Part shown: piece by piece, positions 45,487 to 56,869 of the stretch
Layout: each line of letters opens with the position of its first letter
Position numbering within the stretch: position 1 is the first letter of the stretch
From: Echinarachnius parma
Lineage: Eukaryota; Echinodermata; Echinoidea; Clypeasteroida; Echinarachniidae
Assembly (NCBI GenBank): GCA_037951105.1
Contig: JBAMJV010005484.1
Span: forward strand, 1-64,000
DNA length: 64,000 nucleotides
Direction of reading: 5' to 3'
Notes under the pieces: generated by a model
What the model saw: the letters and a program-made list of their open reading frames with translations, nothing else
The model's database searches: none
What the model was told of the DNA's origin: nothing
Program-made: the position numbers and the translations under genes

Positions 45487-46762
45487 TATCCGATCCGGAT
45501 CCGATCCGAGATCCCGGCGGTAATGGCTTCCGAGCCGATTCCGAGACGGATCCGAGAAATATTTTTTCTCGGTAGAAAATATCGGAAGATTTTGCCGACC
45601 CATTTTTCTCCAGTGATAATTGAACATGTGTATGTTTGACAGTCCATTAAGTAGTGTAATTTAAATAAGAAATGGGGAAATCAATATTGTTTACTTTATG
45701 AGTGGTTATTTTGGAGAAATTCATGGTTCGTCAGTTCGTTTTGCAGTCGAAAATTGAACAGGATGCGCGAAATTGCTAGTCATTTGAACGATGTTGTGGA
45801 CGGATGTGCAATCAAAGTTACGCCGATACTCGAGGGGAGACGTCTGTTGGATGTCTGTATGATCGAGCTAATAAGCCAGTGCATTCAAAATGTGGCTCTG
45901 AATACGTTTTATTGTCATTTGCACATTTAAAAATGTTCTGATATTCTACTTACATGATTTCTTGGCGTTTGATAGCTGGGCGGAAACAAAAATATGCCCC
46001 TAAACAATGAAAACAATTGCGCAAAATATCGATAAAAAATTACTACACCGCTCCCGTTTGCTTGTATAATTGCGTGTGCAGATATAGATCCGCCGCCGGG
46101 AATTCCCCAATTTTCGGCGGATGGATCTCGCGTAAGAAAAAACGTTCACCATAACACACGCAAAGTAATACGACCAAATAACTTGTTGCATGTGCATGCA
46201 AGCTATAGCTAGCTAACTCATTGGAGTTCTCTCGAGGCCCAGCCGTCCGTAATCCGATTTTTTTCTTTGGAAATATATCGATAATTCAGCAGTTTTGTCT
46301 TTGATTTGGGGGGTTATTTTGTATTCTGTTCGGCTTTCAGATGCCATGTTATCATGTAAGTAGATTACCAGAATTGTGTGGTTCCCTAAAAGGGTAATTT
46401 ATAGCCGATTTTTGAGGGCAGTGGCCCGGCAGTGGCTCACAAGCGCGGTTTTCCACGCGATTGGCGGGTTGAGTTTCTGTGAAACGTGTGGTGCGATGCC
46501 GAACAAACCATCGAAAAAATACTTTTCTTGCGAAACTCTGAATAATCTGAATATTATTTTTCCGTAAAAATTGATATGTACATGCCTCGAAACGTCATTA
46601 TTATTAATATTTTTGCCATATAAAACAAGAAAGATGAGTCTACAACGCTGCATTTTTTCAGAGCAAATTGCAATATTTTTTTTTCTCCGAGATCCGATCC
46701 GATCCGAGATCTCGTTAGCGATATGGAATTCTAACGATCCGAGAACGGGCCGGGATTTTTTG
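45487..46762. mobile_element. foldback element family L-IR-R, full copy (D)
   Basis: The left end CCGATCCGGATCCGATCCGA, left module (GTTTACTTTATGAGTGGTTA, CATTTGAACGATGTTGTGGA), central partly palindromic part, right module (GTCTACAACGCTGCATTTTT) and right end (GATCCGATCCGAGATCTCG) are in the same order as the copy at 6208-7606. Non-coding, in a SAMD3-like intron. Confidence 0.6.
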
Positions 46763-47090
46763 TTTACCTAACAGCATTAATTATTACTGCAGTAAACTGG
46801 TTAGAACATCCATTTTCTTATCATATGATTGTTCATAATGATCTATTGAAAATGAGGCAACTGGATTTACTATAGTTAAACTTACTGAATTTGTCATACT
46901 TCATTACTATTATCAAACAAGTGAACCTGTACATCTCAATACTATTGGAATTCATTAAACATTTGATCAGTTATTTCATAGATTACTTTGAGTCAATACA
47001 AATTGAATGATAATAATAGACGTACTTTGATATGTAATATTAGCTAAAATGTTAAATTAAATTCCACTTGTATTCTGTTGCATTGTAGAG

Positions 47091-47210
47091 GACCTGTGTG
47101 GGCTATCCCTGCTGGTGGCTATGCTGCACCGACCCACATGCCGAAGGAAAGGAGGAGATTTGTCTTGCTCAAGAGAAGACGCCCAGCACTACTTGGTGCA
47201 GAATGTGCCT
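47091..47210 (+). CDS. SAMD3-like: SAMD3-like gene, exon 8
   Basis: Encodes DLCGLSLLVAMLHRPTCRRK and DLSCSREDAQHYLVQNVP. LLP.LLPPT.RKR ... S..DA ... L...V is the family pattern. The acceptor used is GTAGAG before GACCTG; using TAG four... bases earlier would break the frame and give an unrelated peptide. Donor CCTGTAAGA; 40 codons. Confidence 0.8.
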
Positions 47211-47280
47211 GTAAGAATGCGCCCCTAAGAATCTATCTACTCCTTTTGGTCAATATTTCATGGTTTTGAGGAAAATACTC

Positions 47281-47807
47281 TACAGTGCGTCCGACATAAA
47301 ACAGAACCCTAAAACAATTGAATAAGTTGACCCAGCTGTTGGGCGTATGACTGTATTTACATAATTAGTGACGCAATATGATCATTATCTTTTCCAATGA
47401 TCATTATGGATCATTGTGGATGTTCATCCACTCATGCATAGCCGAACAACATTGTTTTAATGATTGAATATCAAAATTTGCAACACATTTCCACAAATAT
47501 CGCAACATTTATTGGTAAAATGGGCAAGTTCACACATTCGCACCCGTCGTAATTAACCCTGCAGAGATTATGAATGGGATTTCAGTTTTGGGGGAAAAGT
47601 GTCGCAAATGCTTTTGGACATCAAATTTCCAAAACAGTGTTTTTCATTGATACTTTACTGGAAGAACTCCAAATTAGATATCATTGGAAATTATATGGAT
47701 TATACTTCGTGAATAATACTGTATATCACATCTAGTCATATTCCCTTTAACTTGGTCAAAGTATTCCTTTCTTCCAGGGTTTTGTTTTATCAGGGACGCA
47801 CTGTGTA
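47281..47807. mobile_element. mariner-type MITE (TACAGTGCGTCC)
   Basis: TACAGTGCGTCCGACATAAA at the left and TTTATCAGGGACGCACTGTG followed by TA at the right are inverted, with CAGAACCCT/AGGGTTTTG inside. TA borders both ends. No ORF. Confidence 0.75.
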
Positions 47808-47879
47808 GTTTGAAATTCCTAAACCGCACACCTATATGCCAAAAGTTATATGTCTTGAAAATTGTGGTTCCAGTCTACA

Positions 47880-48360
47880 AAGTGCTTTTAAGCAAAGTGT
47901 TTCTCTGGATGCATCAAGAAACTGCAGCGGGTACAAAATGCATGTGCCAGACTTGTTTGTAACTCGTCAAAGTATTGTCATATCACTCCTTTGTTGAAAA
48001 CATTACATTGGTTGCCTGTTAAACAACGTATTATTTTTTAAATTTTGTTGATTGTGTATAAAGCAATGCATGGTCAAGCCCCAAGTTATATAATTAAATT
48101 GAGAAGCTCACGTGATACACTACTCTTGGAGTTACCCAAATTTTCTGCCAAAACAAAGATAACATTGGGAGATCGTGCATTTGTTTGTGTCGCCCCGAAA
48201 CTATGGAACAAAGCAGGCCTTTCCATAAGATTGATTGTTGTACTTTCTGTTTCTTGTACGTTTGTTTTTGTTCACTTAAAAAGGAGCTTCTTATAAGCGC
48301 AGTAGAGTATATATTTATAGTAGCTGCACTATACAAATGTTCGTATTATTATTATTATAA
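47880..48360 (+). mobile_element. 5'-truncated CR1/L2/Daphne-type LINE, C-terminal end
   Basis: The forward reading shows LQ.VQNACARLV-like sequence, then HITPLLKTLHWLPVKQRI, LIVYKAMHGQAPSYI and TKITLGDRAFVCVAPKLWN. This is the conserved end of the reverse transcriptase ORF of CR1/L2/Jockey-type LINEs. One stop codon interrupts it near 48041. The 3' end GCGCAGTAGAGTATATATTT, CTGCACTATACAAATG and (ATT)n follow. The upstream part is absent. A reverse-oriented copy of the same 3' end is at 60890-61030. Confidence 0.8.
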
Positions 48361-48705
48361 ATGATTATATACATTACTTTAATTATGTCCTATTGAATTA
48401 CTTTGGGGAAAAATGCTTTGTACACCTTGTATGGCATTATAATTAAACCACTCATTTATGTTCACAGGTTTGCTTATTTATTTAGTCAAATAACATTTGC
48501 ATGCACTAATATGTACACCTATGCAGTGTCCATTGGTTATAACAGGAGTCTACTGTACAGGGGCAAGGGTTGGAGGTGTGAGAGAGAGGGTTGCACTTAG
48601 TGATATAAATTTACTTAAGATGTGTTTACCCCTTGTTATTTGCTTACCTTTTATAAGTGAGATTCATTTTGAAATACCAACAGCATTATATTATCTCTAT
48701 TTCAG

Positions 48706-49029
48706 GTAGGAACCAATGTTCAAGGAATCGCGGACAGGAAGGACGCCACCTTCAGCCAGCCATACCTGGTAACAACAGTTGGGGTGGACAAGAAGTACAA
48801 GCAGCACTTTCTCATACTGGACAAGACTGTTGTCCAGGCAGGAGGGGACATTGTGCAGGCCTTTGACCGCCTCTTCAAGGCCCACTTTGTATTTAATGTT
48901 CAGTATGCATGGGTCCTGGAGCCATTGTATCAATTCTTTGCTGCCTATGTGTATCATGTACTGCCTCAGAGCCAAGTGAGGGCATCTGTGAGGGCATTGG
49001 CTACTTCCTTCAGAAACATGACCTTGTAA
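48706..49029 (+). CDS. SAMD3-like: SAMD3-like gene, terminal exon with stop
   Basis: Encodes VGTNVQGIADRKDATFSQPY, KKYKQHFLILDKTVV, DIVQAFDRLFKAHFVFNVQY and LYQFFAAYVYHVL, ending RNMTL and TAA. GT.I........QP.(I/L)...G......(F)..LD......(D)...A.D..FK..FVF...Y......(F)..F is the diagnostic C-terminus of SAMD3-like proteins, which are often present in many copies in fish and invertebrate genomes. Acceptor CTATTTCAG; phase 0 from exon 8. No polyadenylation signal is obvious before the repeats that start at 49065. Confidence 0.9.
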   Translation, partial: VGTNVQGIADRKDATFSQPYLVTTVGVDKKYKQHFLILDKTVVQAGGDIVQAFDRLFKAHFVFNVQYAWVLEPLYQFFAAYVYHVLPQSQVRASVRALATSFRNMTL

Positions 49030-49064
49030 GAGATGCTGCTGTACATAGGTCAAGAGCATGAGGT

Positions 49065-49130
49065 TTAACCCTATCTGCACTGGGGGGTGGCCTCGGAGGC
49101 CGTCGGACCGTCCATCACAGAGTCACGTGA
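49065..49130. mobile_element. left end of a piggyBac-like TTAA element
   Basis: TTAACCCTATCTGCACTGGG, then GGTGGCCTCGGAGGCC, matches the left ends of the elements at 21757 and 24304 (TTAACCCTA...ACTGGGG). No right end was found before or after the satellite array. It begins 36 bp after the SAMD3-like stop codon, probably within the 3' UTR. Confidence 0.5.
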
Positions 49131-49318
49131 CCTCTTGTGACCAGAGGTAAACCAGAAAAGTGGGATTTGTTCCATTTTGTGAACAAAACCAATGGCAAAG
49201 TGATGTTTCCATTTTGGGTTGTAAATCAGTAATTTTTCCCTATTTTGGCTTTATATATCATTTTTGTGTCGCAAACTGTTCGGGCTGGGGTATTAATCAC
49301 CTTCAGTGATATTTCTAG

Positions 49319-50330
49319 TTCATAATGTGGCTGTAGAAAACATAATTGAACACTATTTTTCAGTTGCTGTTGTGTTCTCAAAATTACTGCAATACTCTCA
49401 AAACTGAAGATATTATAAATGCATTACCAGCCCCTTGTACTCAGTGAAGTCATGATTTAAATGTTACAGGATTATTCATAATGTGGCTGTAGAAAACATA
49501 ATTGAACACTATTTTTCAGTTGCTGTTGTGTTCTCAAAATTACTGCAATACTCTCAAAACTGAAGATATTATAAATGCATTACCAGCCCCTTGTACTCAG
49601 TGAAGTCATGATTTAAATGTTACAGGATTATTCATAATGTGGCTGTAGAAAACATAATTGAACACTATTTTTCAGTTGCTGTTGTGTTCTCAAAATTACT
49701 GCAATACTCTCAAAACTGAAGATATTATAAATGCATTACCAGCCCCTTGTACTCAGTGAAGTCATGATTTAAATGTTACAGGATTATTCATAATGTGGCT
49801 GTAGAAAACATAATTGAACACTATTTTTCAGTTGCTGTTGTGTTCTCAAAATTACTGCAATACTCTCAAAACTGAAGATATTATAAATGCATTACCAGCC
49901 CCTTGTACTCAGTGAAGTCATGATTTAAATGTTACAGGATTATTCATAATGTGGCTGTAGAAAACATAATTGAACACTATTTTTCAGTTGCTGTTGTGTT
50001 CTCAAAATTACTGCAATACTCTCAAAACTGAAGATATTATAAATGCATTACCAGCCCCTTGTACTCAGTGAAGTCATGATTTAAATGTTACAGGATTATT
50101 CATAATGTGGCTGTAGAAAACATAATTGAACACTATTTTTCAGTTGCTGTTGTGTTCTCAAAATTACTGCAATACTCTCAAAACTGAAGATATTATAAAT
50201 GCATTACCAGCCCCTTGTACTCAGTGAAGTCATGATTTAAATGTTACAGGATTATTCATAATGTGGTTGTAGAAAACATAATTGAACACTATTTTTCAGT
50301 TGCTGTTGTGTTCTCAAATTACTGCAATAC
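49319..50330. repeat. 156-bp tandem repeat array, about 6.5 copies
   Basis: Copies begin at 49319, 49475, 49631, 49787, 49943, 50099 and 50255 with the words TTCATAATGTGGCTGTAGAA and CATTACCAGCCCCTTGTACT. By eye the full copies are identical or nearly so; the last is partial and slightly changed (GTGGTTG). This is a young minisatellite, not a gene. Confidence 0.95.
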
Positions 50331-52953
50331 GAGTACAAATTAAAATATTATAAATTTGAAAATATGATGAAGATTGTATATTCTGAGGACATTGTATCTC
50401 CTTGGTTTGAATAACTATAAAGTGTATGGTATTCAAATCTTTTACTACAATGTTTCGGACTGAAGTTGGTTCATTTTAAAGCAACTTCACTGTAATTTAT
50501 GTAGACCTTTTTCATTTGTTGAAAATTTGCATTGTTACATTTAAACTGTATTTCAAGTTTGGATACATTACCAAGTTCAATATTGTTCATATTTAGCTTG
50601 TTCTCTGCATACATGTCAGGCTGATGTGGCAGTGTGATATCTTTATTCTTAAAAAATGAGAAAATGTATGAACAAACATGTACAGCTTGTTGCATCAATA
50701 TCCATTTCATACGTTGAGTGGTGATTTGTTGCTAATTGTCACATTGATGTTTTGCCCTATATAGAACTTATGGAATATACAGGGTGGCCCACAAAGAATG
50801 CAACACATGTGATATCATTAATTTCATCAAGATCAAGGTTTTTAGTTTCATTGGATCAAATAATCCTTTTCCAAAAAAAACCCCCAAATGATACCAGTAT
50901 CACTGATCTGAATGGAGGCATTTGAATGGCGTGGCCTTTTTGACTCCTGTGATCCTCTGAACTCTGAGATTATCTTGTCTCTCAGCCTTCAATAGAATAA
51001 ACTGTACAGATCGACCAATGCATGACTGCCCTCTCTTTGAAGGAAGACCATGGGATTATCAATTACGCATGGTCCGCACAACTCATTCTACTATAGGCCG
51101 TGAGTTGACTATATATCCCAGTGTTCCGTGGGTCGCTGGAGTCGAAAAAGTAGCAAAATTGTGAAACGATATTGCCTCAGACAAATGACCATGAAACCCA
51201 AACGCCTTACTCAAAATGATGAAATTAATGATCGCAGGTGTTGTGTTCTTTCAGTAAGATTTCTGACATAAAATAGCAGCAAAATATTAAGATTTTTTGA
51301 TGGAAAATATGATTTTTTGAAAATATTAATATGTACATTTCATGTTTATTTTCTGAAGTTTTGAGTGCAAGTAAGATTTTTGCATGTAAAATAAGATTTT
51401 TGCAATCCATGAGTTATAATAATGAGTATAATAATTGTAATACAATATTAATATTCCCAGTAAGCCAGTTATATCTATTTTTCTTTCTTATGTTTGTCTT
51501 TAATATCACTCTGCCTACGCCTTTTACAATGTAACCTTTACAGATTCTCCTGAGTAACTGTTACCAAGTACCAACTATGGAATGTATAATTAAGACAATA
51601 TCATTGCTGGTATTATACTGCCCCCTTTACTTTCAATTTAACAATGATTTTTGTTTTTTCCTAATTATTATTTTTTTCTTTTACATCTTCTCTCATATTA
51701 TGTACCGTACTGCTGATTATTTTCTAAAATTTTCTTGTTACTCCAGTAAGAATTTACAGTCAATTCGCAGTTTTGAACAATGAATTATGAGTTTGATTTA
51801 AATGTGCAGTAATCATAATTTAATGTATAAAATCAGTATTTATGAAATGTAAATTTTTTAGTTATGCAAGGTGACCTCCAAAAACGGCACACAAGAGTTT
51901 TGCTATATTCATGTCACAAGAGTATTTCTTATCTAAAAAGAAATGCTTTTTCAGAACACCCAAGATCATCAATTTTGGTTGAGTAGTTTTGCTTCTACGC
52001 TTCTTTAGCAAAAGGAGTTAAACAAATTATAGTGTTTCATGTAAGTCACAAGCCGACCACAGAGTTTGGACGGCGTGCTTGGTGCTTACCTAGCTGTGAA
52101 AAAGTGTCCGTTCGGATTCAGTTGCCTTTGAATGAATACTGGTTTCCCAGCTGTATACATGTAGAACAATTTGCAAAAGTGAGGTAATTTGGCTGAAGAA
52201 GTATCATAGCTACAAACTATTACTAATTCTTAGTATTCAGTATTAATTCCATCGTCAGATTTGTCTGGTTTGGTACTTTGGTTACTTATTCACTGAAGAT
52301 TACTAATTTTTGTTAATAGAAACACCATGTAGTTCCATGCAAAACATGCAAGTATTACGGATTTCCAACATAATCATTACTTATTTCTTCTTTTGTTAGC
52401 AGATATGTGTAAGCAAAACTATTTACAGCCATGGTCACAAATCCCTTTACAAACATTGTACGTACGATTGATTTTGTATGGCTGCAATATGGTATAAAAG
52501 TTGTTCGTACAGCATTCGTAAGGGCATGTGTTACCAAGGCTTAACCAATATCTTTGTGTTTCATTTTCTTCAGCATAAAATACACTAGTTAACAGATAAG
52601 GCTAATAAGGAATTTCTGACATGCAGGAATTAAAAATCAACCGTGCTGCTTTTTTCTGAGCTAGGCCTATATAAACCTGGATTGCAATGAGTAATTTAAC
52701 CCTATTAACTTTGATAACTTTATCCCATGAAGTTGTATATTTTATATTGTAATTTTCAGTTTTATTTATTTGTTTTATTTACGATAATTTGTCATTGTTA
52801 CCTTAATTGATGTATGTATAAAATGAATTATAAGTTTGATACAAATGTAGTTATCATACCAAATTGTATTTCTGATATTTATGAAAAAATGCTTATTTCT
52901 TTCGTCAAGTTTGATAGAACTTTACAATCAGGATGGAAGCACATCGTGTTTTA
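50331..52953. other. intergenic AT-rich DNA with little recognisable content
   Basis: A mariner-type left end (TACAGGGTGGCCCACAAAG) occurs at 50780 without a clear partner. ORFs are short and AT-driven. No exon or RNA gene could be supported. Confidence 0.45.
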
Positions 52954-53817
52954 TACAGTCTGTATAAAAAAAAAACATGGTACAGTCAGGAAAACAAATT
53001 ATCTAGGTATGATCTTTGTTGAAAATGTATGTGTATTTGTTATCATATTAGAGCAGAATGATAGCTCTTTCTTTTGCTTTTCAAATCATATCATTTACTT
53101 TTGTAAATCAAGAGTTATGCTACGTTTAGTGCGGCAAGACAATATCCCATTTGTGCCACTTTACGTATTCATCAAAGAAATTGTCATGAAAGTTTCAACG
53201 ACAAAACAATTACTTTGTGAGGACAAAGATGGAAGAAATTACTGAAGCATTTTTTACTATGATATATATTACTTAGTAGCACACGTACAAACACACACGA
53301 ACACAAGCATACACGCGCACATACTTTAGTTTTGTACGTATGTCACACACTCACATTGGCTTGTGGGTGTATGTATGTTTGTGTATGTGTGTATGTGTGT
53401 ACGCACAAACACACCATTCGTACACCACGCACGCTCATTAGTGTATATATGTACGTGTGTGTTTGTGTTTGTGTATGTGTTACTAAGTATTATACATAAT
53501 TCTGGAAGATGCTTTGGCGGATTTTGGTCAGTATTTTCCTCATAATTATCTATTTACAGCAATAATACTATTCCATTGTTTAAACCTTCATGACAATTTC
53601 GACGATAAATACAAAAAGTGGCACAAACGGGATTTTGCCTAATCGCTTAAAACGTGGCATAACTCTTGATTAACAAAAGCAACAAGTATGATTAAAATAG
53701 CAACATAAAGAGCATTACTTCGCTTTAATATGATATAAAATACTTATATTACGAAAAAATTTTATATAAAAAAAAATATATTTTCTGACTGTACCATTCT
53801 TTTTGATACACACTGTA
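52954..53817. mobile_element. mariner-type foldback MITE (TACAGTSTGTATMAAAAA)
   Basis: TACAGTCTGTATAAAAAAAA at the left and TTTTTGATACACACTGTA at the right are inverted with TA borders, followed by GGTACAGTCAG/CTGACTGTACC. Pairing continues over more than 200 bp (AATCAAGAGTTATGCTACGT with its partner near 53655). CA/TG microsatellite runs fill the centre (53280-53490). The 143-residue forward ORF lies in the left arm and flank and is not a gene. Confidence 0.7.
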
Positions 53818-54039
53818 TACTCCGCTAAGTTCAGTTGCTATATTTGATTTATGTTTGCTTGTAGCAGTATATATAATTTGTCAAAGGAACTTTTTGTTCA
53901 ATTGTATATATGTACAGGTCCAGGGTTTATATTGATTCTTTATATGTTTTGATTTATATTAGTGTGAAATAAATGTACATTTCAATTTAGATGAAATAAA
54001 CAAATTTACACCAACAGAAAAAGTGTATCAACTCGTTTT

Positions 54040-54355
54040 CTTTTAAGTGTTTTCTTTTTTTTGAAATAAATCCATCATGGATTTATTTTGAAATAAATCC
54101 AAGAAAGATTTAAAATCAAGACTTTAATATTTAAATCCATGATGGACTTATTTTAGAAATAAATCTAAGAAGATTTAAAAAGTAGTCGTGAAAGATTTAG
54201 ATTATAAATCCAATAGACTTAAAATTTAAGTCCTACATGGACTTAAAATTTTAAGTCTTAGGATAGATTGATTTTAAGTCCTATGGTTTTGTCACTCTCC
54301 TGAGTCCACTTGGACTTAAACAAATAAATCCTTTGGACTTAAAAATAAGTCCTAG
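54040..54355. repeat. cluster of short palindromic AAGTCC/GGACTT and AAATCC/GGATTT words
   Basis: Words such as GAAATAAATCCATCATGGAT, AATCCATGATGGACTTATTT, ATTTAAGTCCTACATGGACT and AAATAAGTCC repeat in both orientations across 300 bp. Each half can pair with many others. No termini or target duplication were identified. Confidence 0.5.
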
Positions 54356-54447
54356 AAATTAAGAGAGTAACCGGAAGATTGTGTGTTCTACATCTAAATT
54401 TACACAAGGAAATTAAATCTTTTTGAGGCAATACATTCAAATAATGT

Positions 54448-54593
<146 letters not shown>

Positions 54594-54675
54594 AAAATTT
54601 AAATAAAACACCGTAAGAAAACATAGTTCTCAGAATATGTTTATTAGACATCTGTCAGGGTACATTTATTAGACA

Positions 54676-54752
54676 TCCATCCATCCATCGATGGATGGAT
54701 GGATGGATGGATGGATGGATGGATGGATGGATGGATGGATGGATGGATGGAT
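54676..54752. repeat. (ATCC)/(GGAT)n microsatellite
   Basis: A few ATCC units meet a run of about 15 GGAT units, giving a small palindromic centre (CATCGATG). It lies just upstream of the SINE. Confidence 0.95.
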
Positions 54753-54794
54753 ATATAGAGAGAGAGAGATGGAATATATGTTTGCATAGTAATA

Positions 54795-55147
54795 GATGTG
54801 GTGTGGCAAGATTGGTAGAGCGCATGCTTTCCGATCATGAGATCCCGAGTTCGAACCCTGCCCACCGCGTTTGTCCTTCAGCAAGACAATTTATCCACTA
54901 TTGCTGCTCTCTACCCAGGTGAAATGGGGACCGGTAGGAGGTGAGAGCATTAGTTTATGTGAACGATCTTCTTGAGCCCACTGAGCGCTTGGAAGGAATA
55001 CTCCCCAGGGAGTGGAGATGATGCACACAATGTGTGCTGGTTTGCATTGTATCCTATGACCGGGGTAATAATATAATTGTAAAGCGCTTAGAGATGATTA
55101 TCAATCGTGATAGGCACTATATAAATAGTGTATATTATTATTATTAT
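54795..55147 (+). mobile_element. tRNA-derived SINE, copy 1
   Basis: Box A-like TGGCAAGATTGGTAGAG (54804-54820) and box B GAGTTCGAACC (54847-54857) define a tRNA-derived head with an internal pol III promoter. The body includes CCTTCAGCAAGACAATTTAT, CTCTACCCAGGTGAAATGGG and GCACACAATGTGTGC. The tail has AAGCGCTTAGAGATGATTAT, CACTATATAAATAG and (ATT)n. Copy 2 at 59815 shares body and tail. Confidence 0.85.
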
Positions 55148-56403
55148 GTATAAATCGTAAAACTGGACCCAGTGGTATGGGGGGGGGGGGGGGTGGGCGG
55201 GAGGCACTCACATATATTGGGGATCACAAGTTTTGAAATCATTTCAGAAATGCTCTTCTTAGATTTGTGCACAATTATGCACGTAAACACAATCACGCAC
55301 AAAATCACAACAAATCACTCACACATACAAACACCAACATACATACACACATATTGCAAGATATTTAATGATTATTTATGCCTATGCAATATCAATTTGT
55401 GATTTTAGTGCTCTTGGTTTGTCTTGGGAACATGTATATTATATTGTGTATACAATTTATTTGTCCTGCCATTGGCATATTGTAGTTACGTCACAGTCCT
55501 TGGCCTTATAATTCATTGAATTTATTTTAATTTCATGCTAGATATGTCGGGGATATGTCACAACTTTATAAAGAATTGATCAGAATACTAAAGATGATTA
55601 CTACTAATAATAATAATATATAGAGAGAAAATGATAATACAAAGCTGACAAGAAAATAATGTAATATATATAATTATATTATAAGTTTTATTTCCCAGAA
55701 AAAAGAGAAAAACATATCATTATAGTGTTAGACAACTCTAGGAGCCTTTTATAGAAACCAATTCTAGCTCTTATATTTAAACAGTTATATTCCCCAAATT
55801 ACAAAATATTGTATATTATCTGAAAATTTGACATCACATGGAGAAGGCTATGACAGAACACAATTTAGCAAAAACATTGACCCAACACCTTCCTTACTCT
55901 CAACAGACAGTATATTGCCTTCTCCCTGATTAAATCTGAAGGAAAATCAAATTTTTTTTTAAACGGGCAAATACAAAATACAGGCTCGGAAGTTGTTGAG
56001 CTTATGTCACTATAATATAAAAATATCCCAGTGGTGTAGCTAAGAGGTGGGGGGGAGGAGGGGGGGCACATGCCCACCCCAGTGACTTGGCAAAAACAAA
56101 AACAAAAACAAGGCAAAAATATTGTTTTATATACAGAAAAACAGTGTCTCCAAACCCCACCCCCACTAGTCTGACCATCAGTGGAGTCAAGCATGATTGG
56201 ACCGATTTGGGGGGCATGAACATTATTTTGGGGGCATGCCTTATGTATTTCTTTATTGAATTTAAATTTTACCCCTCATGTTTTCTATTGTAGCTAAGCC
56301 ACTGCTGGCCCATGCAACACTACTGTCACATTCTATGGCAACATCATCTCAAACACTTTCATGTGGACGTTGTGAAGGCTCTTAGGCCATGAAAAATAAA
56401 TGG
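55148..56403. other. intergenic stretch with no supported gene
   Basis: A poly-G run at 55179-55193, a G-rich/A-rich stretch near 56047-56110 and AT-rich DNA. No conserved exon was recognised. Confidence 0.4.
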
Positions 56404-56653
56404 TTGGATTGGCGTAACCCGCCCGCCCCTAAAAATACCGGCGCTAATGCACGCCGACCGTAGAGGTTTTTTCTGATTTTTTTTTTATTTTAAATAATAT
56501 AAATAAATAAATAAAAAATTGCAATTGCAATTGCGATGTGTTATGTGTGTGTTTTTGTGTATTTTTGCGAAGAAAAAAAAAAGAAAAAAAAAAGAAGAAA
56601 AAAATCCCTACCGACCTACCCTAATTTTTGGTTGCCCGTTACGCCAATCAAAC
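56404..56653. mobile_element. MITE with GATTGGCGTAAC ends
   Basis: TTGGATTGGCGTAACCCG at the left and GCCCGTTACGCCAATCAAA at the right are inverted. A/T-rich interior with poly-A/GA runs. No ORF. Confidence 0.65.
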
Positions 56654-56869
56654 AAATTTTTTTTTTTGGCCTTATCTTGATCCTGTAGGTGGGTAGTCTG
56701 TTTATTTCACACTCCACCTATCCAGTAGTCTTGTTAACACTGGAGGTTCAACTGGAGACTAGCATCCAACTTCATGATGTCGTTATTATACTGCATCTCT
56801 CTAAGGTTATCAAAGGTGATGAAAGTATGTAGAACTACTGCAGATAATCTATTATTTTAAACATTCCTA

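Noticed and set aside
47087-47269. Alternative reading of SAMD3-like exon 8 starting after TAG (AGGACC)
   Set aside because: It is in phase but gives a Cys/Trp-rich peptide unlike the family; the AG two bases later gives the expected LLVAMLHRPT sequence and stays in frame.
49319-50330. CRISPR-like array
   Set aside because: The whole 156-bp unit repeats without unique spacers, and this is animal nuclear DNA; it is a minisatellite.
52814-53245. 143-residue forward ORF
   Set aside because: Most of it lies in the left arm of a TA-flanked foldback MITE whose other arm repeats the same DNA in reverse. No domain is recognisable.
54800-54870. A functional tRNA gene
   Set aside because: Boxes A and B are present, but the cloverleaf is not complete and a SINE body and (ATT)n tail follow; a second copy at 59815 shares them.
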